From contig DASQHM010000036.1 of assembly GCA_035632095.1 (NCBI GenBank), forward strand, positions 1 to 28,817: a stretch of 28,817 bases of DNA, written 5' to 3'. A program made the translations under genes and the position numbers. Under the pieces are notes generated by a model that saw only the letters and a program-made list of their open reading frames with translations, was not told where the DNA came from and ran no database searches. How positions within the stretch are numbered: position 1 is the stretch's first letter; every line of letters starts with the position of its first letter. This DNA comes from DASQHM01 sp035632095 (GTDB lineage: Bacteria > Pseudomonadota > Alphaproteobacteria > Ferrovibrionales > Ferrovibrionaceae). Below are positions 17,850 to 25,547 of the stretch, one piece after another.

Positions 17850-17876
17850 ACTTCCCGAAGCATCGAGCAACGGCCC

Positions 17877-18104
17877 ATGAGCAACGGAAAACGCATCCCC
17901 AAAATCGCCGTCGAGGTGGAACTGACCCGTGTCGACGGCACCAAGTCGCGCGGCTTCGTCTTCATCTCGGCGAACGAGCGGGTTCTCGACATGCTGAACG
18001 CCGCAGGCCCGTTCTTCCCGTTCCGCGACGCCGCGAGCAAGCGCGTCCAGCTTTGCGCCAAGGCGGCCGTGGCCTGCGTCGAGCCGTTGGACCAGAAGGG
18101 CTAA
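17877..18104 (+). CDS. Conserved small protein of unknown function (75 residues)
   Basis: A 75-residue protein predicted to be mostly beta-strand: IAVEVELTRVDGTKSRGFVF, then ERVLDMLN and FFPFRDA, then RVQLCAKAAVACVEPL. The layout resembles small Sm-like or SH3-like barrel proteins, but I cannot name a family. Its stop at 18102-18104 is 4 bases before the next ATG, so it is probably the first gene of the nitrile hydratase-like operon. It could be an accessory factor or simply share the transcript. It has two cysteines in the last 20 residues (LCAKAAVAC), which might bind a metal. Confidence 0.68.
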   Translation: MSNGKRIPKIAVEVELTRVDGTKSRGFVFISANERVLDMLNAAGPFFPFRDAASKRVQLCAKAAVACVEPLDQKG

Positions 18105-18108
18105 GACC

Positions 18109-18417
18109 ATGCGCGGTCATCACGATATGGGCGGCTTGCCGGCTGGAACCGTCGAGCCCGTCGAGCACGAGGTCGAGCATTGGGAAAAGCGCGTCGATGC
18201 GCTGATGACGCTGCTGTCCGGCAAACACAAATTCACGGTCGATGAACTCAGGCGCGGCATCGAATCGCTCGGCGCCGACGCATATGAGCGCATGAGCTAC
18301 TACGAGCGTTGGATCGCGTCGATCGCCGACAGCCTCATTCATCGCGGCACGCTCACCATTGACGAGCTGGGACGGAAGATGGCCGAAGTCGAAGCACGCG
18401 AGAACAAACGCCCATGA
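18109..18417 (+). CDS. Nitrile hydratase beta-subunit N-terminal-like protein (thiocyanate hydrolase beta-like)
   Basis: A 102-residue protein matching only the N-terminal half of nitrile hydratase beta subunits. It starts with the typical HDMGGLPAG block, followed by VEHWEKRVDALM, FTVDELRRGIESL and the diagnostic SYYERWIASIADSLI helix, then GTLTIDEL. In two-subunit nitrile hydratases this half is fused to the SH3-like half encoded by the next gene. In thiocyanate hydrolase and toyocamycin nitrile hydratase the two halves are separate proteins, as here. The TGA overlaps the next ATG as ATGA. The start is 4 bases after the preceding stop. No catalytic metal ligands are expected in this subunit; it builds the active-site wall. 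Confidence 0.8.
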   Translation: MRGHHDMGGLPAGTVEPVEHEVEHWEKRVDALMTLLSGKHKFTVDELRRGIESLGADAYERMSYYERWIASIADSLIHRGTLTIDELGRKMAEVEARENKRP

Positions 18418-18698
18418 CCGTACGTTTCGCACCCGGCGACAAGGTTCGCGTCCGCCTGGCGTACCCGCCTGGGCATGTGCGCACGCCGTTCTATATTCGC
18501 GGCAAATCTGGGTCGATCGAGCGGATGTGCGGCAGCTTCCGCAACCCGGAGGAATTGGCATACGCGCGCAGCGGCGAACCGCATCGGCCGCTCTATCGGG
18601 TTCGTTTCCGGCAACAGGACGTGTGGCCCGACTATTCCGGCGCGCCGGCCGACACCATCGATGTGGAAATCTTCGCCCATTGGCTCGAACCGGCTTGA
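18414..18698 (+). CDS. Nitrile hydratase beta-subunit C-terminal-like SH3-fold protein (thiocyanate hydrolase alpha-like)
   Basis: A 94-residue SH3-like barrel equal to the C-terminal half of nitrile hydratase beta: FAPGDKVRVRL, then HVRTPFYIRGKSGSIERM, a GEPHRPLYRVRF strand and the ending DTIDVEIFAHWLEPA. Each block is characteristic of the family; the arginines in HVRTPFYIRGK are the kind that contact the oxidised cysteines of the catalytic subunit in known enzymes. It overlaps the upstream gene by 4 bases, and its stop is 11 bases before the catalytic subunit's ATG. The order beta-like, alpha-like, gamma-like is the same as scnB-scnA-scnC of thiocyanate hydrolase. Confidence 0.85.
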   Translation: MTVRFAPGDKVRVRLAYPPGHVRTPFYIRGKSGSIERMCGSFRNPEELAYARSGEPHRPLYRVRFRQQDVWPDYSGAPADTIDVEIFAHWLEPA

Positions 18699-18709
18699 AC
18701 GAGGCTTCC

Positions 18710-19375
18710 ATGAGCAATGCGCCCGGCGATCACGAACACGGCCACGCTCACGACCACGGGCATGAGCACGGGCACCGGCATCCGCCGCAGGCCGACCACG
18801 ACGACCGGCTCACCTACTACAAGGTCATGGAAATCGCGGTCCGCGAGCTGCTGATCGAAAAAGGCCATATCACGGCCGACGAAGTGCGCGCCGCGATCGA
18901 AGCCATGGACGCCCGCAGCCCCGCGACCGGCGCCAAGGTCGTAGCGCGAGCTTGGACCGATCCCGCCTTTAAAACGCATCTCTTGGCCGATGGCACTGCG
19001 GCGTGCCGGTCGATGGGCATCGACATGGGCCCGACGCGCCTGGTGGTCGTCGAAAATACCCCAGAAGTGCACAACATGGTCGTTTGCACGCTTTGCTCGT
19101 GTTATCCGCGTTTTCTGCTGGGTTTGCCGCCGCTTTGGTACAAGAGCCGCGCCTATCGCTCGCGCGCGGTGCGCGAGCCCAGGGTCGTGCTTTCGGAATT
19201 CGGCACGCACCTCGCCGACAACGTGACCGTGCGGGTTCATGACTCGACCGCCGACATGCGTTACCTCGTGCTGCCAATGCGCCCCGCGGGCACGGATGGC
19301 ATGGACGAAGCGGCGTTGGCGGCCCTCGTCAGCCGCGACAGCATGATCGGCGTCAGTTTGCCGCGGCGGCCTTGA
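18710..19375 (+). CDS. Cobalt-type nitrile hydratase alpha / thiocyanate hydrolase gamma-like catalytic subunit
   Basis: A 221-residue catalytic subunit. The metal claw V125-C126-T-L-C129-S130-C131 supplies three cysteines and a serine; threonine after the first cysteine is the mark of cobalt-type enzymes (iron types usually have serine). Two of the cysteines are normally oxidised to sulfenic and sulfinic acid. Further family blocks are VVARAWTDPAFK, VVENTPEVHNMVVC, PLWYKSRAYRSRAVREPR and LSEFG. Residues 8-30 hold ten histidines, mostly alternating with other residues, an unusual extension that could bind or store metal. The ATG at 18710 has GAGG 5 bases upstream; the longer frame from 18359 is a shadow. 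It may hydrate a nitrile, cyanide-like compound or thiocyanate; the sequence does not decide. Confidence 0.85.
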   Translation: MSNAPGDHEHGHAHDHGHEHGHRHPPQADHDDRLTYYKVMEIAVRELLIEKGHITADEVRAAIEAMDARSPATGAKVVARAWTDPAFKTHLLADGTAACRSMGIDMGPTRLVVVENTPEVHNMVVCTLCSCYPRFLLGLPPLWYKSRAYRSRAVREPRVVLSEFGTHLADNVTVRVHDSTADMRYLVLPMRPAGTDGMDEAALAALVSRDSMIGVSLPRRP

Positions 19376-19403
19376 CCGGCGGCGGTGGGCGATCGCCGCC
19401 CAT

Positions 19404-19751
19404 CTATTTGCCGGCAATCACCATGATCTCCACGCGATAGGCGGGCGCTGCAAGCTTCGCCTCGACGGTGGCGCGCGCCGGCGGGTTCTGCTTGTCGACC
19501 CAGCGATCCCACACCGAATTCATTTCGGCGAACGTTCCGATGTCGGCGAGGTAGATGGTCGCCGATAGAATCTTGGACTTGTCGCTGCCGGCGGCGGCCA
19601 GGAGCTTTTCGATTTGCTGCAAAATCTGCTCGGTCTGGCCGGCTACGCCCTGTTTCGGGTCGGCCGCCACTTGTCCGGCAAGGTAGACGGTGTTGCCATA
19701 TTCGACCGCTTGCGACATGCGCGGTCCGGCCTGATGCCGCTTGATGCTCAT
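19404..19751 (-). CDS. ridA: RidA-family enamine/imine deaminase
   Basis: A 115-residue soluble protein of the RidA/YjgF family, which hydrolyses reactive enamine or imine intermediates such as 2-aminoacrylate. It has the usual trimer-forming fold signature: VEYGNTVYLAGQVA near the N-terminus, the QTEQILQQIEKLLAAAG helix, KILSATIYLADI, and RATVEAKLAAPAYRVEIMVIA at the end, in which the first arginine matches the substrate carboxylate-binding Arg. The start ATG at 19749-19751 has GGAGG 4 bases upstream; the extension to 20069 is a shadow. It converges on the nitrile hydratase-like operon and appears to be a single-gene unit. Confidence 0.9.
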   Translation of the reverse strand: MSIKRHQAGPRMSQAVEYGNTVYLAGQVAADPKQGVAGQTEQILQQIEKLLAAAGSDKSKILSATIYLADIGTFAEMNSVWDRWVDKQNPPARATVEAKLAAPAYRVEIMVIAGK

Positions 19752-19961
19752 GATGCCTCCAATCCTATGCGGGGGCGGCCAGCATAGCAGGCAAGACGCA
19801 AACAACGAGATTTCGTGTCGCACACCGCATGCGCGACTTGGCTTGCGCGGGCGCGGCGCACTACACTGCACCGCAGGTGACTCTGGACACCGCCGTGAAT
19901 GATCGGTGTATCGCTGGTGGACGTCAGAGCCTATCCGCGTTTGGCGCGAACGGACGTTGTC

Positions 19962-20195
19962 ATGAAGACGCAGGACGTAAAGATCGGTCAAAGGTTTCGC
20001 AAGCGGGACAGAACCGCGCAAGTTTGGGAAGTGGTCGCCATCGGCGCCGCGCACGACCCGATCCCGCACGTCCGTTTGATCCGCGAGGGCGACCCGTCCG
20101 ACATCAAAGTCGTATCCGTGGTGGCGCTTATCGACAGCAGCTATTACGTGCTGGAAAACGATAGGGATTTCGGCCGCACGGCGGCTCGGCGCTGA
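19962..20195 (+). CDS. Small conserved protein of unknown function (77 residues)
   Basis: A small basic protein, predicted mostly beta: VKIGQRFRKRDR, VWEVVAI, PHVRLIREGDPSDIKVVSVVALIDSSYYV shown in parts. No known motif is recognised. It looks like the many short alphaproteobacterial proteins with a GxRFRK...WEV pattern that carry no assigned role. I chose ATG 19962 because the recognisable pattern starts there; the frame also opens at 19899 with 21 extra residues lacking family features. It has 210 bases upstream shared with divergent ridA and stands alone. A perfect GCCAGG/CCTGGC repeat follows its stop. Confidence 0.6.
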   Translation: MKTQDVKIGQRFRKRDRTAQVWEVVAIGAAHDPIPHVRLIREGDPSDIKVVSVVALIDSSYYVLENDRDFGRTAARR

Positions 20196-20202
20196 ACCAC
20201 TT

Positions 20203-20215
20203 GCCAGGGCCTGGC
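20203..20215. repeat. Short inverted repeat after the 77-residue gene
   Basis: GCCAGG at 20203-20208 and CCTGGC at 20210-20215 are perfect arms around one base, 7 bases after the stop. It could form a small hairpin that helps end transcription, but no T run follows. Confidence 0.3.
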
Positions 20216-20537
20216 GAGGCCGCCTTTGCCGGTCTCAAACAATGTCCATAGCCCGTTGCGGCGCTGCGCCGTTCGCCGGCCACAACGCTCTGTAATGGAA
20301 GGAGAAATTCTCACTTCAACCGATGATTTATACTGAAATATATAGTTCGCTGGTTGTACGAAAGGTCCTAGCCCACCCAATTGCTCGACATATGGCAAAG
20401 ATCGGACCATCTTTCTCTGAATAGTTGAGTTCCGAAGCACGTAGGGGTGCTGACGGAACCGTCGCAGGCATGGGGTGCCGATGACCGGGAATTCTCGCGT
20501 CACGGTCGGTCGGCAAACGCGAACCGGACAACCGCCT

Positions 20538-20543
20538 GAGGTG
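20538..20543 (+). promoter_or_regulatory. Ribosome binding site GAGGTG for the XRE gene
   Basis: GAGGTG lies 6 bases before ATG 20550 and decides this start over the upstream GTG 20475 and ATG 20481. Confidence 0.6.
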
Positions 20544-20549
20544 ATTCAC

Positions 20550-21035
20550 ATGCCCGCAATAAGCGAACGCAAACCCCATACGCCGCGGAGCCGGCCGATC
20601 GACGCCCACATCGGCGGCAGGCTCCGGCTCCGCCGCACGCTGATGGGTTTCAGCCAGGAAAAACTGGCCGAATCCGTCGGCCTGACCTTCCAGCAGATTC
20701 AAAAATACGAGAAGGGCGCCAATCGCATCGGCGCGAGCCGGCTCTACCAGTTCGCCAGGATCCTCGAAGTGCCACCGTCGTATTTCTTCGACAGCATGCC
20801 AGAGGAACTGATCGAAAGCGGCATGCTGCCGGCCGGCGCTCAGGTGGTGCCGCTGCCGGCCGCGCCGCCCGGAGCGCGCGACCCGTTGACCAAGCGCGAG
20901 ACGCTGGAGCTGGTACGCGCCTACTACCGCATCAACGACGCCTCGGTGCGCCGGCGCCTGTTCGAACTGGTCAAGAGCCTTTCGGACACCGACGCAACGG
21001 GCTTCCCGACCGGAAGCATCGAACGAAGCGATTGA
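20550..21035 (+). CDS. XRE-family helix-turn-helix regulator
   Basis: A 161-residue DNA-binding protein. The Cro/C1-type HTH covers about 19-75: IGGRLRLRRTLMGFSQEKLA, then VGLTFQQIQKYEKGANRIGASRLYQFARIL and PPSYFFD. The C-terminal half has a Pro/Ala-rich stretch and a conserved helix (LTKRETLELVRAYYRI then RRRLFELVKSL). It belongs to a group of XRE regulators common in Rhizobiales, generally single-copy genes with poorly known targets. The start at 20550 is fixed by GAGGTG 6 bases upstream. The gene converges on fdhA with 30 bases between, so joint expression is not expected. Confidence 0.88.
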   Translation: MPAISERKPHTPRSRPIDAHIGGRLRLRRTLMGFSQEKLAESVGLTFQQIQKYEKGANRIGASRLYQFARILEVPPSYFFDSMPEELIESGMLPAGAQVVPLPAAPPGARDPLTKRETLELVRAYYRINDASVRRRLFELVKSLSDTDATGFPTGSIERSD

Positions 21036-21045
21036 CGGCGACGCC

Positions 21046-21063
21046 GCAGGCCTCGCCGCCTGC
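21046..21063. terminator. Possible bidirectional terminator between XRE gene and fdhA
   Basis: GCAGGC at 21046-21051 and GCCTGC at 21058-21063 are perfect arms around a 6-base loop, in the 30-base gap between two converging genes. No long T tract follows on either side, so it would be an incomplete intrinsic terminator. Confidence 0.4.
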
Positions 21064-21065
21064 AG

Positions 21066-23834
21066 CTATTCTGCGGCGTCCGTGCGCGCGACCGCTTCGA
21101 CCTTCGCCGCGCAGAACTTGAATTCCGGAATCTTGCCGAACGGATCCAGCATCGGATTGGTTAGCAGGTTGGCCGCCGCTTCCGCGTAGCAGAACGGAAT
21201 GAACACCATGCCGGCCGGCACGTCCCGGTCGGCGCGGACCTTGATATCGATGGCGCCGCGCCTGGTAGTGACGCGAAGCATGCCGCCCGGCTGGACGCCG
21301 AGACGGCCGAGCTCGCGCGGAGCCATGCAGGCCACGGCCTCCGGCTCGATGTCGTCGAGTATGCTGGCGCGGCGCGTCATGGCGCCGGTGTGCCAGTGCT
21401 CCAGCAGCCGGCCGGTGCTCAAGATCATGGGATAGTCGCTGTCCGGCACCTCATCGGGGGGCAGCAGATCGACCGGCACAATCCGGCCACGGCCGCTCTT
21501 GGTCGGAAAACCTTGCGTGAAGATGATATCGTTGCCGGGCTTGTCCGCGCCGTCGGTCGGATAAGTGACCGCGCCCTCGCGCAGCAGCCGCTCCCAACTG
21601 ATGTTGTCGAGCGACGGCATGGTCTGCGCCATCTCGCGGTAGACGGACGCAACGTCGGGATAGTTCCAGTCCAGGCCGATGCGCCGGGCAATCTCCTGCG
21701 TGATCCACCAATCCTGGCGGGCGTTTCCGGGCGGGTTCAGCGCTTGCCTCCCGAGCTGCACGCGGCGATCCGTGCTGGTGAACGTGCCGGTCTTCTCCGG
21801 CGCGGCGGAAGCCGGGAGCACCACATCCGCATGGAACGCGGTTTCGGTCAGGAACAAGTCCTGCACCACGAGGTGCTTCAACTTGGCCAAGGCTTGCCGC
21901 GCGTGGCGCACGTCGGGATCCGACATGGCCGGGTTTTCGCCAAGGATATACATGCCTTCGATCTGACCGGCATGAACGGCCTTCATGATCTCGACCACAG
22001 TCAAGCCGCGCTTGGCGTCGAGTTTCGTGCCCCACAACGCTTCGAAGCTGTTGCGCACCGGCTCATTTTCGACCGACTGATAGTCCGGGAAGAACATCGG
22101 AATGAGGCCAGCGTCCGATGCGCCCTGCACGTTGTTCTGGCCGCGTAACGGATGCAGCCCGGTGCCAGGCCTGCCGACTTGCCCCGTCGTCAGCGCCAGC
22201 GCGATCAGGCAGCGCGCGTTGTCGGTGCCATGCACATGCTGGGAAATGCCCATTCCCCAGAAAATGATCGACGCTTTCGACGTGGCATAGAGGCGCGCCA
22301 CGGTGCGGATCGTGCCCGCGTCGACGCCGCAGACCGGGGCCATGGCCTCGGGCGAAAAGTCCTTCACCTTGACCTTCAGTTCCTCGAAGCCTTCGGTGAA
22401 GCCCGCAACGTATTGCGCGTCATACAGGCGTTCCTCGACGATCACGTGGAGCATGGCGTTGAGCAGCGCCACGTCGGTGCCGGCCTTGAAACGGAGCATA
22501 TGGGTCGCGTGCCGCGACAGCGCCTGGCCGCGCGGATCCATGACGATGAGCTTGGCCCCGCGCTTGACGGCGTTCTTGATGAAGGTGGCGGCGACCGGAT
22601 GATTGACCGCCGGGTTGGCGCCGATGACGACAATGACCTCCGCATCGAGCGCGGCGGCGAACGGCGCCGTCACCGCGCCCGAGCCGATGCCTTCGAGCAG
22701 CGCGGCGACCGAGGAGGCATGGCACAGACGGGTGCAGTGATCCACGTTGTTGGTCCCGAATCCGGTTCGCACCAGCTTTTGGAACAGATACGCTTCCTCG
22801 TTGGAGCCCTTCGCCGAACCGAAACCGGCGAGACCCGAAGGACCGCGGCGCGATTTGATGTCGCGGAAGCCGGCAGCGGCGCGATCCAGCGCCTCCTCCC
22901 AGGTGGCAATACGGAAATGCGTGAACGGGTTGGCCGGATCGACCTGATCGTCGCCGTCTTTCCGAATGCCGTCTTTGCGGATCAGCGGTTCGGTCAGCCG
23001 ATGCGGATGGTGGATGTAGTCGAAGCCGAAGCGGCCCTTCACGCAGAGCCGATTGCGGTTGGCCGGGCCGTCGCGCCCTTCCACGAACAGCAACTTGTCG
23101 TCCTTGATGTTGAAGGTGAGCTGGCAGCCCACGCCGCAATAGGGGCAGACGCTGTCCACCTTGCGATCCGCCCTCGCCGCCAGGGTGCCGTCCTTCCGCA
23201 GCAGATTTGCCGGCATCAGCGCGCCGGTCGGGCAGGCCTGAACGCATTCGCCGCAGGCGACGCAGGTGCTCTCGCCCATGGGATCGTCCAAGTCGAACAC
23301 GACCTTGGCGTGCCTGCCGCGATAGGCCATGCCGATCACGTCGTTGACCTGTACGTCGCGGCAAGCGCGGACGCAGAGATTGCACTGGATGCAGGCGTCG
23401 AGATTGACCGCCATGGCGGGATGGCTCGAATCCGGCGGCATCGCATCGTGGCGCGGAAACCGGCTGCTTGCGACCTCCTGCCGATCCGCCCAGTGCCAGA
23501 ACCGGCTGTCGGGATCGTGGGCGCGGACCCGTTCCGGCTGATCGGCGACCAGCAGCTCCATCACCATCTTGCGCGCCGCCTTCGCCCGGTTCGATGCAGT
23601 TGCCACCTTCATGCCGGCCGCCGGCTTGCGAATGCAGGATGCGGCCAACACCCGCTCGCCCTCGATCTCGACCATGCAGGCGCGGCAATTGCCGTCGGCG
23701 CGGTACCCGGGCTCCGGCGCGTAGCATAGGTGCGGAATTTCCGTGCCGAGCCGATTCGCCACCTGCCAAATGGTTTCGTCGGGTCCGGCTTCGGCGGTTT
23801 GACCGTCGACCGTGAAGACGATCGCCCCGCTCAT
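21066..23834 (-). CDS. fdhA: NAD-dependent formate dehydrogenase, catalytic alpha subunit
   Basis: A 922-residue Mo- or W-bisPGD enzyme that oxidises formate to CO2. Domains in order: a [2Fe-2S] ferredoxin domain (C37, C50, C53, C67); a His-Cys type segment; a two-[4Fe-4S] ferredoxin domain (C148, C151, C154, C158 and C191, C194, C197, C201); the [4Fe-4S] entry of the catalytic domain (CPYCGVGC at 230-237, C264); and the pterin domains. The active-site metal ligand is cysteine C371 followed by H372 (CTRLCHASSV), so this is not a selenocysteine form. The ATG at 23832-23834 overlaps the beta-subunit stop as ATGA. The layout resembles the FDH1 type of Methylorubrum, which uses tungsten; the metal cannot be read from the sequence. 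Confidence 0.93.
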   Translation of the reverse strand: MSGAIVFTVDGQTAEAGPDETIWQVANRLGTEIPHLCYAPEPGYRADGNCRACMVEIEGERVLAASCIRKPAAGMKVATASNRAKAARKMVMELLVADQPERVRAHDPDSRFWHWADRQEVASSRFPRHDAMPPDSSHPAMAVNLDACIQCNLCVRACRDVQVNDVIGMAYRGRHAKVVFDLDDPMGESTCVACGECVQACPTGALMPANLLRKDGTLAARADRKVDSVCPYCGVGCQLTFNIKDDKLLFVEGRDGPANRNRLCVKGRFGFDYIHHPHRLTEPLIRKDGIRKDGDDQVDPANPFTHFRIATWEEALDRAAAGFRDIKSRRGPSGLAGFGSAKGSNEEAYLFQKLVRTGFGTNNVDHCTRLCHASSVAALLEGIGSGAVTAPFAAALDAEVIVVIGANPAVNHPVAATFIKNAVKRGAKLIVMDPRGQALSRHATHMLRFKAGTDVALLNAMLHVIVEERLYDAQYVAGFTEGFEELKVKVKDFSPEAMAPVCGVDAGTIRTVARLYATSKASIIFWGMGISQHVHGTDNARCLIALALTTGQVGRPGTGLHPLRGQNNVQGASDAGLIPMFFPDYQSVENEPVRNSFEALWGTKLDAKRGLTVVEIMKAVHAGQIEGMYILGENPAMSDPDVRHARQALAKLKHLVVQDLFLTETAFHADVVLPASAAPEKTGTFTSTDRRVQLGRQALNPPGNARQDWWITQEIARRIGLDWNYPDVASVYREMAQTMPSLDNISWERLLREGAVTYPTDGADKPGNDIIFTQGFPTKSGRGRIVPVDLLPPDEVPDSDYPMILSTGRLLEHWHTGAMTRRASILDDIEPEAVACMAPRELGRLGVQPGGMLRVTTRRGAIDIKVRADRDVPAGMVFIPFCYAEAAANLLTNPMLDPFGKIPEFKFCAAKVEAVARTDAAE

Positions 23835-25537
23835 CCGGCAATGTCCCCACGAAAATATTTCAGCACGCTGGCGAGCGGATTGGGCGCGGCCTGGCCCAAG
23901 CCGCAAATCGATGCGTCGCGCATGGCGGCGGACAACTCATCGAGGAGCGCCTCGTTCCAGACCCGCTCCTGCATGAGCGCCACGGCCTTCTCGGTGCCGA
24001 CGCGGCAGGGCGTGCATTGCCCGCAGCTTTCGTCCTCGAAGAAGCGCATGAGATTGAGCGCCGCTTCCCGCATGTTGTCGCGGTCGGACATCACCACGAT
24101 GGCGGCGGAGCCGATGAAGCAGCCGTATTTCTCCAGCGTGCCGAAGTCGAGCGGAATGTCGGCCATGCTGGCCGGCAAGATTCCGCCCGAAGCGCCGCCG
24201 GGCAGGTAGGCCTTGAAGCGATGGCCCGGCAACATGCCGCCGCAGTATTCGTCGAGGAGTTCACGCATGGTGATCCCGGCCGGTGCGATCTTCACGCCTG
24301 GCGACGCGACGCGGCCCGAGACCGAGAAGCTGCGCAATCCCGTGCGGCCGTTGCGCCCGTGGCCGAGCCACCAGGCGGCACCCTTCTCCGCGATGTCGCG
24401 CACCCAGTAGAGCGTCTCCACGTTGTGGATCAGGGTCGGCCGGCCGAAAAGGCCTACTTGCGCCGGATAGGGCGGTTTATGCCGCGGCAGGCCGCGCTTG
24501 CCTTCGATGCTTTCCAGCATGGCCGATTCTTCGCCGCAGATATAGGCGCCCGCGCCGCGCCGCAGGTGAACCGCGACGCCGCCGGTCAATCCGGCCTTTT
24601 CCAATCCGGCGATCTCGTGCAGCAGCATGTGCCGCAACGCCGGATATTCGTCACGCAGGTAGAAGTAGATTTCCTGCGCTTCGACGGCCCAGGCGGCGAT
24701 CAGCATGCCTTCCAACACGCGATGCGGATCGGTCTCCAGGAAATAGCGGTCCTTGAACGTGCCGGGCTCGCCCTCGTCGGCGTTGACCGCCACCAGACGC
24801 GGCCCCGCTTCGGCGCGAACCGCCCGCCACTTGCGTCCCGCCGGAAATCCGGCGCCGCCGAGACCGCGCAATTCGGCTCGTTCGAGTTCCGTCATCAGGT
24901 TCTCGACAGGGCGGCGGAGATCACGGCAGGACGCAAGCAGCGAATAGCCGCCGTCGGCGCGATACGCCTTCAAGTCTTTGTGCCGGGGCGGCTCGGGATG
25001 CACGCGCAGCTTGGCGCAAGCCTCCGCCACTTTCGCCACGTCGGCGCGGGCGATGCCGTGATGCCCGACATCGGCGACAGGCGCTGTGTCGCAGCGCCCG
25101 ACGCAAGGCGCCCGCACCACGCGAACCGCCGGCGAGAGCCTGGATTGCAATTGTGACAGCAGCTCCGCGCCGCCGGCGAGCGCGCAGCTCAGGCTGTCGC
25201 AGACCCGAACCGTCAGTTGCGGCGGCGCCACGTCGTCTTCCTTCGCCACGTCGAAATGGGCGTAGAACGTGGCGACCTCGTAGACCTCGGTCAGCGACAA
25301 CGCCAATTCGTCGGCCAACGCCGCCAGATGCATGGCGCTGAGATGTCCGAACGCGTCTTGAACGAGATGCAGGAATTCGATCAGCAGATCGCGGCGGCGC
25401 GGGCGGTCGCCGAGCAGTCCGGCAATTTCGCGAATGGCCGCGGGGTCGGCCTGGCGTCCCTTCGGCGCAGATTTGGCGCGGCCGCGTCCACGGCCCGGGT
25501 GCTGATACTTCAGAACGCCTGTGTCCTGATCGGACAT
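23831..25537 (-). CDS. fdhB: NAD-dependent formate dehydrogenase beta subunit (NuoE-NuoF fusion)
   Basis: A 568-residue diaphorase subunit that passes electrons from the alpha subunit to NAD+. The N-terminal NuoE-like thioredoxin-fold domain has [2Fe-2S] ligands C113, C118, C145 and C149. The NuoF-like part has the RGLGGAGFPAGRKW loop at 224-237 for NADH, the FMN region VNADEGEPGTFKDR at 251-264, GEESAMLESIEG, and the [4Fe-4S] ligands C505, C508, C511 and C545 (ESCGQCTPC and ICGLGQ). In fds-type enzymes NuoE and NuoF parts are separate; here they are fused as in FDH1. I chose ATG 25535-25537, which gives a normal N-terminus; the frame to 25657 overlaps the aminotransferase gene. No fdhD or delta gene follows in the window. 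Confidence 0.93.
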   Translation of the reverse strand: MSDQDTGVLKYQHPGRGRGRAKSAPKGRQADPAAIREIAGLLGDRPRRRDLLIEFLHLVQDAFGHLSAMHLAALADELALSLTEVYEVATFYAHFDVAKEDDVAPPQLTVRVCDSLSCALAGGAELLSQLQSRLSPAVRVVRAPCVGRCDTAPVADVGHHGIARADVAKVAEACAKLRVHPEPPRHKDLKAYRADGGYSLLASCRDLRRPVENLMTELERAELRGLGGAGFPAGRKWRAVRAEAGPRLVAVNADEGEPGTFKDRYFLETDPHRVLEGMLIAAWAVEAQEIYFYLRDEYPALRHMLLHEIAGLEKAGLTGGVAVHLRRGAGAYICGEESAMLESIEGKRGLPRHKPPYPAQVGLFGRPTLIHNVETLYWVRDIAEKGAAWWLGHGRNGRTGLRSFSVSGRVASPGVKIAPAGITMRELLDEYCGGMLPGHRFKAYLPGGASGGILPASMADIPLDFGTLEKYGCFIGSAAIVVMSDRDNMREAALNLMRFFEDESCGQCTPCRVGTEKAVALMQERVWNEALLDELSAAMRDASICGLGQAAPNPLASVLKYFRGDIAG

Positions 25538-25547
25538 CGGTGTCAGC

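Larger units (their letters stand above)
20196..20549. other. 354-base intergenic region before the XRE gene
   Basis: The first 80 bases are G+C-rich with short hairpins (20203-20215; CGGCG-CTG-CGCCG at 20259-20271). The part from about 20290 to 20440 is A+T-rich, includes the dyad GAGAA-A-TTCTC at 20302-20312, and probably carries the promoter of the XRE regulator. I see no gene in it. Confidence 0.5.

Noticed and set aside
19388..19397. GGCGATCGCC palindrome between the hydratase operon and ridA
   Set aside because: A 10-bp G+C-rich palindrome is not rare in such a genome, and it has no T tract or spacing that would mark a terminator or operator.
22152..23729. 525-residue plus-strand frame inside fdhA
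   Set aside because: It is antisense to the formate dehydrogenase alpha subunit, which carries all expected cysteine motifs on the minus strand.
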